64,000 nt of DNA from Atlantibacter subterraneus (GCF_007570865.1 NZ_VLPS01000003.1:1-64000), one strand, 5' to 3'. Positions 26,136-35,103 are shown, numbered from the stretch's first letter. Numbers and translations: made by a program. Notes: generated by a model from the letters alone, not told the origin.

Positions 26136-26167
26136 ATATATTCAGTGAAACGTTTCGCTGAATATAT
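26136..26167. promoter_or_regulatory. 32-bp near-perfect palindrome with Cra-like core
   Basis: Arms 26136-26151 and 26152-26167 pair at every position except one G-T. The core GTGAAACGTTTCGC resembles LacI/GalR-family operators and fits the Cra consensus RSTGAAWCSNTHHW at 13 of 14 positions (from 26144). It lies 72 bp after the MFS gene and 113 bp before iraP. It could be an operator or, as RNA, a terminator hairpin, though no T-tract follows. Confidence 0.5.
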
Positions 26168-26279
26168 TATTCGCGGTTTCACACAAATACGATAAAATCG
26201 GCAAAATACTACTTTTCCCCCCTATCAAAAATGGGGAGGGGATGTTAACGTCATTTGACTTTTTAAAGGGATAATCTTC

Positions 26280-26540
26280 ATGAAAAACTTAATTGCTGAA
26301 CTATTAGTGACCCTCGCTGATAAAGAGCAGGAGTCAAAAGCGTTAGTGGCTCAGGTTGAAGCGTTGGAGATTGTTGTGACGGCGCTGCTGCGTCGTATGG
26401 AGCCGGGCGAACAGCAGGCGCTTATTGATAGCATCGACGGTGCAATGGACGGTGCGCGTGTAAAGTCTGAGGTCTCTGTAGAGGATTCGGAGCTCCTACA
26501 GCAGTACCTGAAAAAGCTCCTGAAACATCCACGAAACTGA
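26280..26540 (+). CDS. iraP: Anti-adaptor protein IraP (stabilises RpoS)
   Basis: This 86-residue, mostly helical protein has an N-terminal coiled coil ([21 protein letters not shown], then [16 protein letters not shown]) and the C-terminal [10 protein letters not shown] seen in E. coli IraP. IraP binds the adaptor RssB, stops delivery of RpoS to ClpXP and so raises RpoS during phosphate starvation. AAAGGGA precedes ATG by 9 nt. Several genes in this window carry RpoS-type -10 elements. In E. coli iraP is followed by phoA and psiF; here phoA is missing and psiF follows after 391 bp. Confidence 0.95.
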   Translation: MKNLIAELLVTLADKEQESKALVAQVEALEIVVTALLRRMEPGEQQALIDSIDGAMDGARVKSEVSVEDSELLQQYLKKLLKHPRN

Positions 26541-26931
26541 AATTTAGAGCCAGGTGTTTGTTATTACTGAGTCTTAAGCGAAATTATTCGCTACGCCGAT
26601 CTCTTTATTACCTTCATGCAATAAGCCAGCCGGGAAATAAATAAAAAGGCATTTTATTTCCCGGCTCAAATGCTGCGTTTATTTGTTTATTTAAAACAGG
26701 CTTAAGGATATTACCGTTTCGGTAATTGACGGCATTTTAGCGCTGTCTGGAAATTTCCGGGTTGGGTAATAAGCGCGCAGTCAGATTTATTTCGACGCGC
26801 TGGCTGGGAGATGTGTGTAAAAAAATACACAAAAATTAATGTTATCCCGTTGGCAATCCTGAAATGCGTCAGTGGTTTTTCTGCTGCGCCAGGCCAGGCT
26901 TAAAACGCCTTATTTCAATTGGGATGGTGCT
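26541..26931. other. Hairpin-rich non-coding gap between iraP and psiF
   Basis: No open frame of note. Four inverted repeats are visible: a 14-bp stem at 26628-26641 / 26653-26666 (AGCCGGGAAATAAA and its complement), ATTACCG-TTT-CGGTAAT at 26710-26726, AGCGCG / CGCGCT at 26772-26801, and TGTGTA-A6-TACACA at 26814-26831. A 10-bp palindrome GGAAATTTCC is at 26749-26758. The first may end iraP transcripts. E. coli has phoA here. Confidence 0.7.
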
Positions 26932-27252
26932 ATGAAATCAACAATACTTTTTACACTTCTGGCAGGACTGTTAAGCAGCTCTCCAGTCCATGCCGCCGAA
27001 AGAACCCTCACGCCGCAACAGCAGCGCATGACCACCTGTAACCAGCAGGCCACGTCGCAGGATCTGAAAGGCGACGCGCGAAAATCCTATATGAGCAATT
27101 GCCTGAAGAACAGCCAGTCTGCGCCGGGCGATAAAAGTTTGACGCCTCAGCAGCAGAAAATGAAAAGCTGTAATACCGAGGCGGGAAATAAATCCCTTAC
27201 CGGCGATGCCCGTAAAACCTTTATGAGCGAGTGCCTGAAAAAGGCCAGCTAA
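26932..27252 (+). CDS. psiF: Phosphate starvation-inducible protein PsiF
   Basis: This 106-residue exported protein has a signal peptide MKSTILFTLLAGLLSSSPVHA and two tandem PsiF repeats of about 36 residues (LTPQQQRMTTCNQQA ... YMSNCLK and LTPQQQKMKSCNTEA ... FMSECLK). Each has a pair of Cys likely to form a disulfide. Function is unknown; in E. coli it lies in the phoA operon under PhoB. ATG at 26932 follows GGGATGG by 6 nt; the frame is open 20 codons earlier but that part is not signal-like. No Pho box is visible upstream here, so phosphate control may have been lost or changed with phoA. Confidence 0.93.
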   Translation: MKSTILFTLLAGLLSSSPVHAAERTLTPQQQRMTTCNQQATSQDLKGDARKSYMSNCLKNSQSAPGDKSLTPQQQKMKSCNTEAGNKSLTGDARKTFMSECLKKAS

Positions 27253-27259
27253 TCATCCA

Positions 27260-27295
27260 TTAGGGTGAGTTTGATTTAAGTCTCACCCTAAATTT
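27260..27295 (+). terminator. psiF terminator
   Basis: TTAGGGTGAG at 27260-27269 pairs perfectly with CTCACCCTAA at 27282-27291 around a 12-base loop, then ATTTC. The T-tract is weak. Confidence 0.65.
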
Positions 27296-27320
27296 CATAC
27301 TCCGCGCCGTTGACCCGTTT

Positions 27321-27327
27321 CTATACT
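27321..27327 (+). promoter_or_regulatory. Sigma-S-like -10 of dgcC
   Basis: CTATACT at 27321-27327, 33 bp before the dgcC start. In E. coli and Salmonella this gene (adrA) needs RpoS and CsgD, so an RpoS-type -10 is expected. No CsgD site was identified by eye. Confidence 0.55.
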
Positions 27328-27360
27328 CTGGGAAATTTGTCCAGTTAATCTCCTATACCA

Positions 27361-28470
27361 ATGAATGATGAACAGACCTTCAGCAAATGGCGTCTCTGGG
27401 ATATTTCGGCGCGCGAAAAGCCTCTTAACGACGATAAATACCGCAGCGGTTTACGCTTTGCGCGTCGTATCTGGCTACCGCGCACCGTAGGCCATTTTTG
27501 CTGCTTCATCATGTTTGCCGGCGTGCTGGTGGACCAGGCGCTGCCGGGATGGTGGTGGCTGGCGCTGGTGATGTATGCCTTTGTCTGGCCGCACCTGGCG
27601 CTGCAAATCGCTGAACGCTCGTCGGACCCCATGACGGCGGAGCGGCGAAACTTAATCATCGATACCCTGATGGCGGGCATCGGGATCGCCATTATGGGCG
27701 GTAACGCGCTGCCCTGTTTGCTGCTGTCGATGATGATCAATATGAACAATATCGGCGCATTCGGCGTGCGTTTTTTTGCCGCCGGACTGATGTTGCAGAT
27801 GATGACGGCGCTGATGGCCATGCAGTTTATCGATGCGCCCCTTAACCTCACCACGACGCCGCTACAGTTTTTCCTTAGTTTACCGACGTTGATTATCTAT
27901 CCTGCGCTGTTTGGCTTCGTTTGCTATCGCACGGCGGTCAATCTGGCGGAGCATAAGCGGCGTCATCAACTGATCAGCACCCGCGACGGGATGACCGGCG
28001 TCTATAACCGTCGCCACTGGGAGCAGCTGTTAAGTATTGAATATGAAAACGCGCTGCGCTACCGCCGCGCCTCCACGCTGCTGCTGATCGACATCGACCA
28101 CTTTAAGCAAATCAACGACACCTACGGGCATGATGTTGGCGATAAAGCGATTATTGCCGTGACTCAATATTTACAGCTCACGCTGCGGGTCAGCGATGTG
28201 ATTGGCCGGTTCGGCGGGGATGAGTTTGCGGTGATCATGAGCGGCACGTCTCCGGAAAGCGCCGTCGCCGCGATGGATCGCATCCATGAGCGTTTGCAGA
28301 ACCTGAGAATAGAAAATGCCGCATCGCTAAACGTGCAGATCAGCGTCGGCATCGCGCCGTTCAATACCCATATGAAGGATTATCAGGAGTGGCTGAAAGC
28401 CGCCGACATGGCGCTGTATCAGGCCAAGAAGGCCGGGCGTAACCGAACCGAGGTGTATACGGTCAGATGA
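27361..28470 (+). CDS. dgcC: Diguanylate cyclase DgcC (AdrA, YaiC), cellulose activator
   Basis: This 369-residue membrane protein has an N-terminal MASE2 domain (several spans, GWWWLALVMYAFVWPHLALQ) and a C-terminal GGDEF domain. The active site FGGDEFAV is intact. An inhibitory site R-V-S-D lies exactly five residues before it. It makes cyclic di-GMP that activates cellulose synthase in curli/cellulose biofilms. It aligns with E. coli DgcC but the N-terminus is more diverged. The ribosome-binding site is weak. Its stop codon lies inside a 12-bp stem shared with convergent proC. It is the second cyclic di-GMP enzyme in this window. Confidence 0.93.
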   Translation: MNDEQTFSKWRLWDISAREKPLNDDKYRSGLRFARRIWLPRTVGHFCCFIMFAGVLVDQALPGWWWLALVMYAFVWPHLALQIAERSSDPMTAERRNLIIDTLMAGIGIAIMGGNALPCLLLSMMINMNNIGAFGVRFFAAGLMLQMMTALMAMQFIDAPLNLTTTPLQFFLSLPTLIIYPALFGFVCYRTAVNLAEHKRRHQLISTRDGMTGVYNRRHWEQLLSIEYENALRYRRASTLLLIDIDHFKQINDTYGHDVGDKAIIAVTQYLQLTLRVSDVIGRFGGDEFAVIMSGTSPESAVAAMDRIHERLQNLRIENAASLNVQISVGIAPFNTHMKDYQEWLKAADMALYQAKKAGRNRTEVYTVR

Positions 28471-28493
28471 GCGCTAACGCACGCTCATCTGAC
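28462..28493. terminator. Bidirectional hairpin between dgcC and proC
   Basis: GTCAGATGAGCG at 28462-28473 pairs perfectly with CGCTCATCTGAC at 28482-28493; the left arm contains the dgcC stop. Neither strand has a T-tract, so it may stabilise 3' ends more than terminate. Confidence 0.6.
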
Positions 28494-28501
28494 GCGGCGC
28501 A

Positions 28502-29311
28502 TTAACTTTTGCTCAGCGCCTCGGATTTGGCCATGCATTGCGCCATGGCTTCCATGACCGCCGCGCGCAAGCCTTTCTCTTCCAGCACTTTTACCGCCTC
28601 AATGGTGGTACCGCCCGGCGAACACACCATGTCCTTTAGCTCGCCCGGATGCTTACCGGTTTCCAGCACCATTTTGGCGGAGCCCATCACCGCCTGGGCG
28701 GCAAACTTATAGGCCTGGGCGCGGGGCATGCCGCCCAGCACGGCGGCATCCGCCATCGCTTCGATAAACATAAACACATAAGCCGGAGCCGAACCGCTGA
28801 CGCCCACCACCGAGTGGATCATATATTCCGGCACGTTTTCCGCCTGTCCGAAGCTGCGGAACATCGCCAGCACCGCGTCGGTTTCTTCCGGCGACACCAG
28901 CGCGTTGGCGGTGATCGAGGTCATACCGGCGTTGACCAACGACGGTGTGTTAGGCATGGCGCGGATAATTTTGCGGTCATGGCCCAGCGCCACGGCGAGC
29001 TGATCGAGCGTGATCCCGGCGGCGATGGACACCACCAGCGAATCTTTATTCAGGCTGGAGGCGATGTCGCCCATCACTTTCAGCATGATATTGGGCTTCA
29101 CCGCGCCGAACACGATATCCGTCGCCTGAGCGACTTCCTGGGCGCTTTGCGCGCCGTTGATGCCGTATTCGCTCTGCAAGGCGGCGACATTATCGGCTGA
29201 AGGGGTATAGACCCAGATATTGCTGGCGGGTACGTCGCCGCTGGCGATCAGGCCGCCGAGAATGGCTTTCCCCATATTTCCGCAGCCAATAAAACCGATC
29301 TTCTTATCCAT
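28502..29311 (-). CDS. proC: Pyrroline-5-carboxylate reductase
   Basis: This 269-residue cytosolic enzyme reduces pyrroline-5-carboxylate to proline with NAD(P)H, the last step of proline synthesis. The dinucleotide fold starts KKIGFIGCGNMGKAILGG. The family signature near the C-terminal part is VSGSAPAYVFMFIEAMADAAVLGGMPR, with the SPGGTT stretch after it. Length equals the E. coli protein and similarity is high. It is convergent with dgcC and divergent from yaiI, as in E. coli. Confidence 0.98.
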   Translation of the reverse strand: MDKKIGFIGCGNMGKAILGGLIASGDVPASNIWVYTPSADNVAALQSEYGINGAQSAQEVAQATDIVFGAVKPNIMLKVMGDIASSLNKDSLVVSIAAGITLDQLAVALGHDRKIIRAMPNTPSLVNAGMTSITANALVSPEETDAVLAMFRSFGQAENVPEYMIHSVVGVSGSAPAYVFMFIEAMADAAVLGGMPRAQAYKFAAQAVMGSAKMVLETGKHPGELKDMVCSPGGTTIEAVKVLEEKGLRAAVMEAMAQCMAKSEALSKS

Positions 29312-29485
29312 TTCATCCCTCCATCATGGTTATTTTGCGTTGTGCGTGGCCCTAGCTTAACGCGCCTTTTACGGTTTTCGCTATGGCGGCGGCTTGATAC
29401 CGCCGTTAAAAATCACCCTACCTTTTGGCAAAGCGGGTAGAATCCGCGTTTTTACTCTTACGCCGCAGGCGGAGCTGGAGTCAGT

Positions 29486-29941
29486 ATGTCGATATGGATA
29501 GATGCCGATGCGTGCCCGAACGTGATCAAAGAAGTGCTGTGGCGCGCGGCGGATCGCTGCCAGGTGATGGTAACGATGGTGGCGAACCAGAATCTGCGCG
29601 TGCCGCCTTCGAAGTTTGTCCGCGCCTGGCGGGTAGAAGCGGGCTTTGACGTGGCGGATAACGAAATAGTGCGCCACTGCCAGCCGGGGGATTTAGTGAT
29701 CACCGCCGATATCCCCCTGGCGGCAGAAGTGATTGCCAAAGGCGCGCATGCGTTAAACCCGCGCGGCGAGCGCTACACCGAAGCCACTATTCGCGAGCGG
29801 CTGACCATGCGCGATTTTATGGAAACGCTGCGCGCCAGCGGCGTACAGACCGGCGGGCCGTCTACGCTCAGCCCACGCGATCGGCAACAGTTCGCCGCCG
29901 AGCTGGACAAATGGCTGCTGGCCCGCGCCCGTAACGCTTAA
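29486..29941 (+). CDS. yaiI: UPF0178 family protein YaiI
   Basis: This 151-residue cytosolic protein of the UPF0178/DUF188 family is related to PIN/NYN-type nuclease folds. Conserved acidic and polar residues are in [33 protein letters not shown] and [10 protein letters not shown], and it ends with the [12 protein letters not shown] region. The Asp-rich motifs suggest a metal-binding pocket, but no activity is established. It matches E. coli YaiI. Its stop overlaps the stop of the convergent DUF2076 gene by four bases. Confidence 0.93.
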   Translation: MSIWIDADACPNVIKEVLWRAADRCQVMVTMVANQNLRVPPSKFVRAWRVEAGFDVADNEIVRHCQPGDLVITADIPLAAEVIAKGAHALNPRGERYTEATIRERLTMRDFMETLRASGVQTGGPSTLSPRDRQQFAAELDKWLLARARNA

Positions 29942-30675
29942 GTCCAGCTGTCGTCGTCGCCGCCGAAATCGTTGCCGAAGTCGTCACCGGCGCCAAAATC
30001 GGCATCGTCATTGGTGGCGTAGTCGTTGACATTGTCCTGCGGCAGACCGGCGTCCTGATTCAGGAACTGGCTGTCGTCAGCCTGGTTATAATCTTCCACC
30101 GCATTGATCGCGCCGCTATCCGTCGGCTGGGTCGGATCGTCAATGATATTCACGATCTCTTCCGGCTGGCTGTGGCTGAACATGCTGGTGAGCATATTGG
30201 CCATAATCACGCCGCCGGCTACGCCCACCGCCGTTTGCAGTGCGCCGCCCATAAAGCCCTGGCCTCGCGGTGCGCCGTAGCCCTGTGCGCCTGCCGGTGG
30301 GGCATTGTACTGGCCCGGTGCGGCGCGGGCGTATTGCCCGGCACCCGGAATCGGCCTGTCTACCGGGCGTGCAGGTGTGTGGTCGCTGCCGCCAAACAGT
30401 CCGGCCAGAAAACCGCCGCTGCTCTGTTTTTGCGCCGCTTCATGCTCGCGCTGCGCCAGTTGGCCCTCCAGCGCCTGCAGGCGCTGGTTAAGCTGTTTGA
30501 TGGCGGCTTCCTGAATCAGGATTGTCTGCGCCATATAATAGGGCGCTTGCGGCTGTTGCTGGAGATGGCTGACAATACGCGCCTCGGCTTCTGCGTCGCG
30601 CGGCGCGCTCTGGCTTTCTGCCTGTTGCAGACGGCTAAAGAGTCCATCGATCAGGCGTTGCTCTTCGGATTGCAT
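29938..30675 (-). CDS. DUF2076 domain protein
   Basis: This 245-residue protein has an N-terminal helical domain at about 1-75 ([20 protein letters not shown], then [23 protein letters not shown]). A Gly/Pro-rich linker follows, then a short hydrophobic stretch at about 142-165 ([20 protein letters not shown]) and a very acidic tail full of Asp, Asn and Gly. This layout fits DUF2076, a family of unknown function; the tail is low complexity and could bind metal or stay disordered. The ATG start is at 30675. It converges on yaiI with four bases shared. It is not in E. coli K-12 at this place. Confidence 0.85.
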   Translation of the reverse strand: MQSEEQRLIDGLFSRLQQAESQSAPRDAEAEARIVSHLQQQPQAPYYMAQTILIQEAAIKQLNQRLQALEGQLAQREHEAAQKQSSGGFLAGLFGGSDHTPARPVDRPIPGAGQYARAAPGQYNAPPAGAQGYGAPRGQGFMGGALQTAVGVAGGVIMANMLTSMFSHSQPEEIVNIIDDPTQPTDSGAINAVEDYNQADDSQFLNQDAGLPQDNVNDYATNDDADFGAGDDFGNDFGGDDDSWT

Positions 30676-30849
30676 GATTCATATCTCCGTCATTATGCAT
30701 CTGTAATAACTATAATCCTGATTTATCCCCCCGATCGCGTTACGGGATAAATCTGCAAAACAGGCCGGTTTGATAAAACGGGGATCCCGATTGCGCATCA
30801 GGGGTTGTAATTGATAGCCAGATTCAAGTAAGGTGAGCGCACCTTTCAG

Positions 30850-30867
30850 TGGTAGAAATTGTTTACA
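30850..30867 (+). promoter_or_regulatory. Weak TyrR box upstream of aroL
   Basis: TGGTAG-AAATTG-TTTACA has a perfect right half of the TyrR consensus TGTAAA-N6-TTTACA and a poor left half. Such weak boxes are bound cooperatively with a nearby strong box. Confidence 0.4.
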
Positions 30868-30924
30868 TGCGTCAGCCTGATTCCATCCGGCCTGGCAGCG
30901 GAAGTGATTTCTATATTTCATTTT

Positions 30925-30942
30925 TGTAACTATATTTTTACA
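30925..30942 (+). promoter_or_regulatory. Strong TyrR box of aroL
   Basis: TGTAAC-TATATT-TTTACA matches TGTAAA-N6-TTTACA in 11 of 12 fixed positions. E. coli aroL is repressed by TyrR with tyrosine through comparable boxes. Confidence 0.8.
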
Positions 30943-30952
30943 CCTATCTTGT

Positions 30953-30973
30953 GTACTAGCTTGCTGGTATGAT
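30953..30973 (+). promoter_or_regulatory. TrpR operator and -10 of aroL
   Basis: GTACTAG at 30953-30959 and CTGGTAT at 30964-30970 form an imperfect inverted repeat like the TrpR operator (CTAG / ACTAG halves). It overlaps a -10 element TATGAT at 30968-30973, so repressor binding would block RNA polymerase. E. coli aroL is controlled by both TyrR and TrpR. Confidence 0.65.
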
Positions 30974-31033
30974 TACTATTCTTAACGCTAATAACGTCAT
31001 CTCAACGGCTGAGATGCTGAGGACAGTCCTTTC

Positions 31034-31558
31034 ATGACTCAACCCCTTTTTCTGGTCGGGCCGCGCGGATGCGGCAAAACAACCGTGGGTCAGGGTTTAG
31101 CGGCATCGCTGGGGTTTCATTTTGTCGATACCGATCGCTGGCTGTTAGAGCAAAGCGGCGCGACGGTGGCGGAAATTGTCGAACAGGAAGGATGGCCGGG
31201 ATTTCGCGCCAGAGAAAGCCAGGCGCTACAGGCGGTGACCCAGCCCGCCACGGTGGTAGCCACCGGCGGCGGTATGGTGCTGGCCGAGGCTAACCGGGTG
31301 TTTATGCGCAATCACGGCGCGGTGATCTATTTACAGGTTCCGGCTGAAACGCTGGCCGAGCGCCTGATGGCGTCACCGGAAGAAGATCAGCGGCCAACCC
31401 TGACCGGCAAACCTATGGTAGAAGAAATCGAGGATGTGCTGGCCCAGCGTGAAGCGCTGTACCAGGCGGCGGCGCACCACGTTATCGACGCCAGCCTGCC
31501 GGTTGAGCTGATTATTGCGCGTATTCTGGAAGTGTTGCGTTTAGCTCGCGCGAGCTAG
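31034..31558 (+). CDS. aroL: Shikimate kinase 2
   Basis: This 174-residue cytosolic enzyme phosphorylates shikimate with ATP in the common aromatic amino-acid pathway. Walker A is GPRGCGKT at 9-16. The shikimate-binding FVDTD and GFRARES stretches follow, then [10 protein letters not shown], and the lid with Arg in DQRPTLTG. Sequence matches E. coli AroL. TyrR and TrpR sites lie in the 358-bp region upstream (30676-31033), which otherwise holds no gene. yaiA and aroM follow in the E. coli order. Confidence 0.97.
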   Translation: MTQPLFLVGPRGCGKTTVGQGLAASLGFHFVDTDRWLLEQSGATVAEIVEQEGWPGFRARESQALQAVTQPATVVATGGGMVLAEANRVFMRNHGAVIYLQVPAETLAERLMASPEEDQRPTLTGKPMVEEIEDVLAQREALYQAAAHHVIDASLPVELIIARILEVLRLARAS

Positions 31559-31565
31559 CGGTTGT

Positions 31566-31572
31566 CTATACT
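31566..31572 (+). promoter_or_regulatory. Sigma-S-like -10 before yaiA
   Basis: TCTATACTTAA contains CTATACT at 31566-31572, the closest RpoS-type -10 in the window, directly after the aroL stop and 33 bp before yaiA. It suggests that yaiA has its own stationary-phase transcript in addition to read-through from aroL. Confidence 0.55.
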
Positions 31573-31604
31573 TAATACTTCGAATCCATTGATAAGGAAG
31601 TGTT

Positions 31605-31796
31605 ATGGCATCCAGACCCCCGTATCCCCGAGAAGCGCGCATTGTTACGATTGAGAAAGGCACCCCAGGACAGACGGTGACCTGGTATCAGCTGCGTGCG
31701 GACCATCCGAAACCTGACGCATTGATTAGCGAACATGAAACGGAAGCCGAAGCGCTGGATGCGAAGCGGCGCTATGAAGATCCCGAAAAAACGTGA
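31605..31796 (+). CDS. yaiA: Small conserved protein YaiA
   Basis: This 63-residue cytosolic protein matches E. coli Yai[21 protein letters not shown], then [20 protein letters not shown], and a charged helical C-terminus. Its function is unknown; in E. coli it lies in the aroL-yaiA-aroM cluster. AAGGAAG precedes ATG. An RpoS-type -10 lies between aroL and yaiA, and a hairpin terminator follows, so it can form a unit separate from aroM. Confidence 0.9.
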   Translation: MASRPPYPREARIVTIEKGTPGQTVTWYQLRADHPKPDALISEHETEAEALDAKRRYEDPEKT

Positions 31797-31808
31797 CGCC
31801 ATTCACAG

Positions 31809-31835
31809 GGGAGAGCGGCTGGCTCTCCCTTCCTT
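31809..31835 (+). terminator. Terminator after yaiA
   Basis: GGGAGAGC at 31809-31816 pairs with GCTCTCCC at 31822-31829 around a five-base loop, then TTCCTT. It separates yaiA from aroM, which starts 220 bp further on. Confidence 0.75.
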
Positions 31836-32052
31836 ACTCCCTTCGCTTCACCAAATTCCGAATTTTCAATCACAATAACAGTTAAATTCCCGTTACTATT
31901 AAAACCTTATTCTGATAGCCGCCGCGACGAGGAGAAAATGCGCGGCAAGATTGCCAGATGCTGCCAGGCTTTATGGTTAATTTCTCTCCAATAACCGCAT
32001 GGCGAAGTAAGCAGTGCAGTAGAAAGCAAGAGATTAGACAGGCGGAATGAAC

Positions 32053-32730
32053 ATGAATCCTACGTTAGCGATACTCACGATTGGCGTTGTCCCCGTCGGC
32101 GCAATTTTACCGTTACTGGCGGGGCAGGTCCCTGAGGAGCAAATAAAGCATATCAGTCTCATGGGATCGCTAAGTAAGGAAGAGGCGTTACAGGAGTATG
32201 GCGTCGAAGCCGGGCATGAGCCGATGCTGACGCTATTAAGCAATAAAGAAGTAGTCGAAGTGTCGCGTCAGAAAACCGAGCAGGCGCTACAAAGCGCCAT
32301 TGAAGTGCTGGATGGCCAGGGCTATGACGTAATTTTGTTGATGAGCACCTATCGCTTCACCAAACTTCACGCCCGCAATTCGATCTTACTGGAGCCGCAG
32401 CGCATCATTCCGCCGCTGGTGGCTTCTATTGTCGATGGGCATCAGGTTGGCGTGATTGTGCCGATCCCGGAGCTGCTCTCTTCCCAGGCCGAGAAGTGGG
32501 CGCTGCTGGAAAACCCGCCGCTGTACGCGCTGGCGAGCCCGGTGTTCGGCACCGAACAGGAACTGGTGGACGCCGGACGCATGCTGATTGACCAGGGGGC
32601 CGATGTGCTGATGCTGGATTGCCTGGGCTATCACCAGAAGCACCGCGATCTGTTGCAGCAGGAGCTGGATGTGCCGGTGCTGCTGTCCAACGTTCTGGTG
32701 GCCCATCTGGCCTCCGAACTGCTGGTATAA
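32053..32730 (+). CDS. aroM: AroM family protein
   Basis: This 225-residue cytosolic protein of unknown function resembles E. coli AroM throughout: TLAILTIGVVPVGAILPLL, VILLMSTYRFTKLHARN, IIPPLVASIVDGHQVGVIVP and MLDCLGYHQKHRDLLQQ. The fold resembles Asp/Glu/hydantoin racemases. The second Cys of the usual pair is in LDCLGYH. ATG at 32053 is preferred over ATG 32047 because AGGCGG then has a 7-nt spacing. In E. coli aroM is under TyrR control through aroL; here a terminator after yaiA may loosen that link. Confidence 0.92.
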   Translation: MNPTLAILTIGVVPVGAILPLLAGQVPEEQIKHISLMGSLSKEEALQEYGVEAGHEPMLTLLSNKEVVEVSRQKTEQALQSAIEVLDGQGYDVILLMSTYRFTKLHARNSILLEPQRIIPPLVASIVDGHQVGVIVPIPELLSSQAEKWALLENPPLYALASPVFGTEQELVDAGRMLIDQGADVLMLDCLGYHQKHRDLLQQELDVPVLLSNVLVAHLASELLV

Positions 32731-32831
32731 CCCAAATCTGTGATACGCGCCGGGCTTGCCTGAAATACCCGTCATTGTTAACGCTGCAAGTAACATGAAT
32801 TCGGGTATATTGGTTTTTCGACCATTTCTAA

Positions 32832-33128
<297 letters not shown>

Positions 33129-33132
33129 TACC

Positions 33133-33155
33133 TTCACCCTCCTTGCGAGGGTGAA
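33133..33155. terminator. Hairpin between ppnP and rdgC
   Basis: TTCACCCTC at 33133-33141 pairs perfectly with GAGGGTGAA at 33147-33155 around CTTGC. No T-tract follows on the plus strand, so it may serve both convergent genes. Confidence 0.6.
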
Positions 33156-33160
33156 TGCTG

Positions 33161-34072
33161 TTAGCGTTGGGCTTCGCCGCCCAACCCTTCCACCAGGCTG
33201 CTAATCAGGGCGGCCAGTTCGCCGGTCATCAGAATAAAATCGGCATCAAAGCGCTGGGCCACATCTTCACGGTCGATATCCTCATTCTGATCGCGCAGTT
33301 CGTCGGCAAACTTCAGGCGCTTGATCGAACCGTCTTCACACATCATAAACTGGATGCGCTGCTGCCAGTCGAGCGCCAGTTTGGTGACTACTTTGCCCGC
33401 CTCGATATGCACGGCGATTTCATCGCTCACCAGTTCCTGCTTTTTACAGCGGATCACGCCGCCGTCTTCCAGCATCGCTTTCAGTTCGGCTTCGTCCATC
33501 AGCTGGAATCCCTGCGCGGCGCTGCCGCTGCGCACCCATTCGGTCAGGGTCAGTTCTGGCGGCGTCTCCAGGGTCAGCGGCACCACCGGCAGCGAACCCA
33601 GGCTTTTGCGCAGCAGCGCCAGGGTATCTTCGGCCTTTTTGGCGCTGGCGCAGTCGACCATAATCAACCCGTTAACGGTATCGATCCACATCATGGTCTG
33701 GTTAAAACGGCTGAAGGCGCGCGGCAGTAAGGAGTGCAATACTTCATCTTTCAGCGAATCTTTTTCGGTCTTTTTCAGCTTGCGCCCCTGGTCCGCTTCC
33801 AGTTTGGCGATCTTCGCTTCCAGCGCCTGTTTGATCACCGGCGCAGGCAGGATTTTTTCCTCTTTGCGGGCGCAGATAACAATTTGACCGTTGGCAGTGT
33901 GCGTCAGCGCATCACTCTGTGAGCCCATCGGTGGCACCCAACCGGTTTTCGCCATATCCTGGCTGCCACAGGGGGTAAAGGAAAACGCCGCCAGCTGTTT
34001 TTCCATCTCTTCGGCTCGCAGCGAGACGTCGCGGCTGACGCGATAAACCATTAAATTTTTGAACCACAGCAT
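33161..34072 (-). CDS. rdgC: Recombination-associated protein RdgC
   Basis: This 303-residue nucleoid-associated protein forms a ring dimer around double-stranded DNA and limits RecA filament activity. It is nearly the same as E. coli Rdg[61 protein letters not shown], and the acidic-basic C-terminus ending LGGEAQR. ATG at 34072 matches the E. coli start, with GGAA about 9 nt upstream; the open frame continues 30 codons further without RdgC similarity. It is divergent from mak. Confidence 0.97.
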   Translation of the reverse strand: MLWFKNLMVYRVSRDVSLRAEEMEKQLAAFSFTPCGSQDMAKTGWVPPMGSQSDALTHTANGQIVICARKEEKILPAPVIKQALEAKIAKLEADQGRKLKKTEKDSLKDEVLHSLLPRAFSRFNQTMMWIDTVNGLIMVDCASAKKAEDTLALLRKSLGSLPVVPLTLETPPELTLTEWVRSGSAAQGFQLMDEAELKAMLEDGGVIRCKKQELVSDEIAVHIEAGKVVTKLALDWQQRIQFMMCEDGSIKRLKFADELRDQNEDIDREDVAQRFDADFILMTGELAALISSLVEGLGGEAQR

Positions 34073-34197
34073 GATATTTTCCACGGTCTGGTAGTTAAAC
34101 GCAGCGGGCATGATAACGAAACCGCCGCTCAGTTTCATGGCCTTTGAGAGAAAGGCCCGCAACCGTCACTCTGAACTGCGTAAATAAGGGGCTTCTT

Positions 34198-35103
34198 GTG
34201 CGTATTGGGATTGATTTAGGTGGTACCAAAACCGAAGTGATCGCGCTGTCTGACGACGGCCAGCAATTGTATCGTCACCGGCTGCCCACGCCGCGCGACG
34301 ATTACGCGCAAACCATTGAGACCATTGCCGAGCTGGTGCGGCTGGCGGAAGAAGCCACCGGCGAGCGCGGCAGCGTGGGGATGGGTATCCCCGGCTCGAT
34401 TTCGCCCTATACCGGCGTGGTCAAGAATGCCAACTCGACCTGGCTTAACGGCAAGCCGTTCGATAAAGATCTCAGCGCCCGGCTGGGGCGTGACGTGCGC
34501 CTGGCGAATGACGCTAACTGCCTGGCGGTGTCCGAAGCGGTAGATGGCGCGGCTGCCGGGGCGCAAACGGTATTTGCGGTGATCATCGGCACCGGCTGCG
34601 GGTCCGGGATTGCGCTGGGCGGCCGCAGCCATATCGGCGGCAACGGCACCGCAGGAGAGTGGGGCCACAATCCGCTGCCGTGGATGGACGCCGACGAGTT
34701 GCGCTATCGCGAAGAAGTGCCGTGCTATTGCGGCAAACAGGGGTGTATCGAGACCTTTATTTCCGGCACCGGTTTTGCCACCGATTACCGGCGGCTCAGC
34801 GGGCATCCGCATAAAGGCAGCGAGATTATTCGGCTGGTGGAGCAGCAGGATCCGGTGGCGGAGCTGGCGCTCAGCCGATATGAAATGCGGCTCGCCAAGT
34901 CGCTGGCGCACGTGGTGAATATTCTCGACCCCGATGTGATTGTGCTGGGCGGCGGGATGAGTAATGTGGATCGGCTGTATCAGACGGTGCCACAGTTGAT
35001 TAAACCCTGGGTGTTTGGGGGGGAGTGTGAGACGCCGATTGTGAAGGCGAAGCACGGGGATTCGAGTGGGGTGCGGGGGGCAGCGTGGTTGTGGCCTCAG
35101 TGA
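34198..35103 (+). CDS. mak: Fructokinase Mak (ROK family)
   Basis: This 301-residue sugar kinase phosphorylates fructose (and mannose) with ATP. The N-terminal phosphate-binding motif is [13 protein letters not shown]; the catalytic Asp lies in [13 protein letters not shown]. The ROK zinc site is [10 protein letters not shown] then [15 protein letters not shown] with three Cys. It aligns with E. coli Mak end to end. The start is GTG at 34198 with AAGGGG upstream. The last 150 bases shift to very G-rich codons (GGG, GTG, GAG) although the protein is conserved, next to the unusual 35104-35434 stretch. In E. coli araJ follows; here it does not. Confidence 0.96.
   Translation: MRIGIDLGGTKTEVIALSDDGQQLYRHRLPTPRDDYAQTIETIAELVRLAEEATGERGSVGMGIPGSISPYTGVVKNANSTWLNGKPFDKDLSARLGRDVRLANDANCLAVSEAVDGAAAGAQTVFAVIIGTGCGSGIALGGRSHIGGNGTAGEWGHNPLPWMDADELRYREEVPCYCGKQGCIETFISGTGFATDYRRLSGHPHKGSEIIRLVEQQDPVAELALSRYEMRLAKSLAHVVNILDPDVIVLGGGMSNVDRLYQTVPQLIKPWVFGGECETPIVKAKHGDSSGVRGAAWLWPQ

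Noticed and set aside
26735-26760. Pho box before psiF (CTGTCTGGAAATTT)
   Set aside because: Only the first five bases fit; no second CTGTCA-like unit at 11-bp spacing.
34072-34162. N-terminal extension of RdgC
   Set aside because: The E. coli start [11 protein letters not shown] is present at 34072 with a usable ribosome-binding site; the added 30 residues match nothing in the family.
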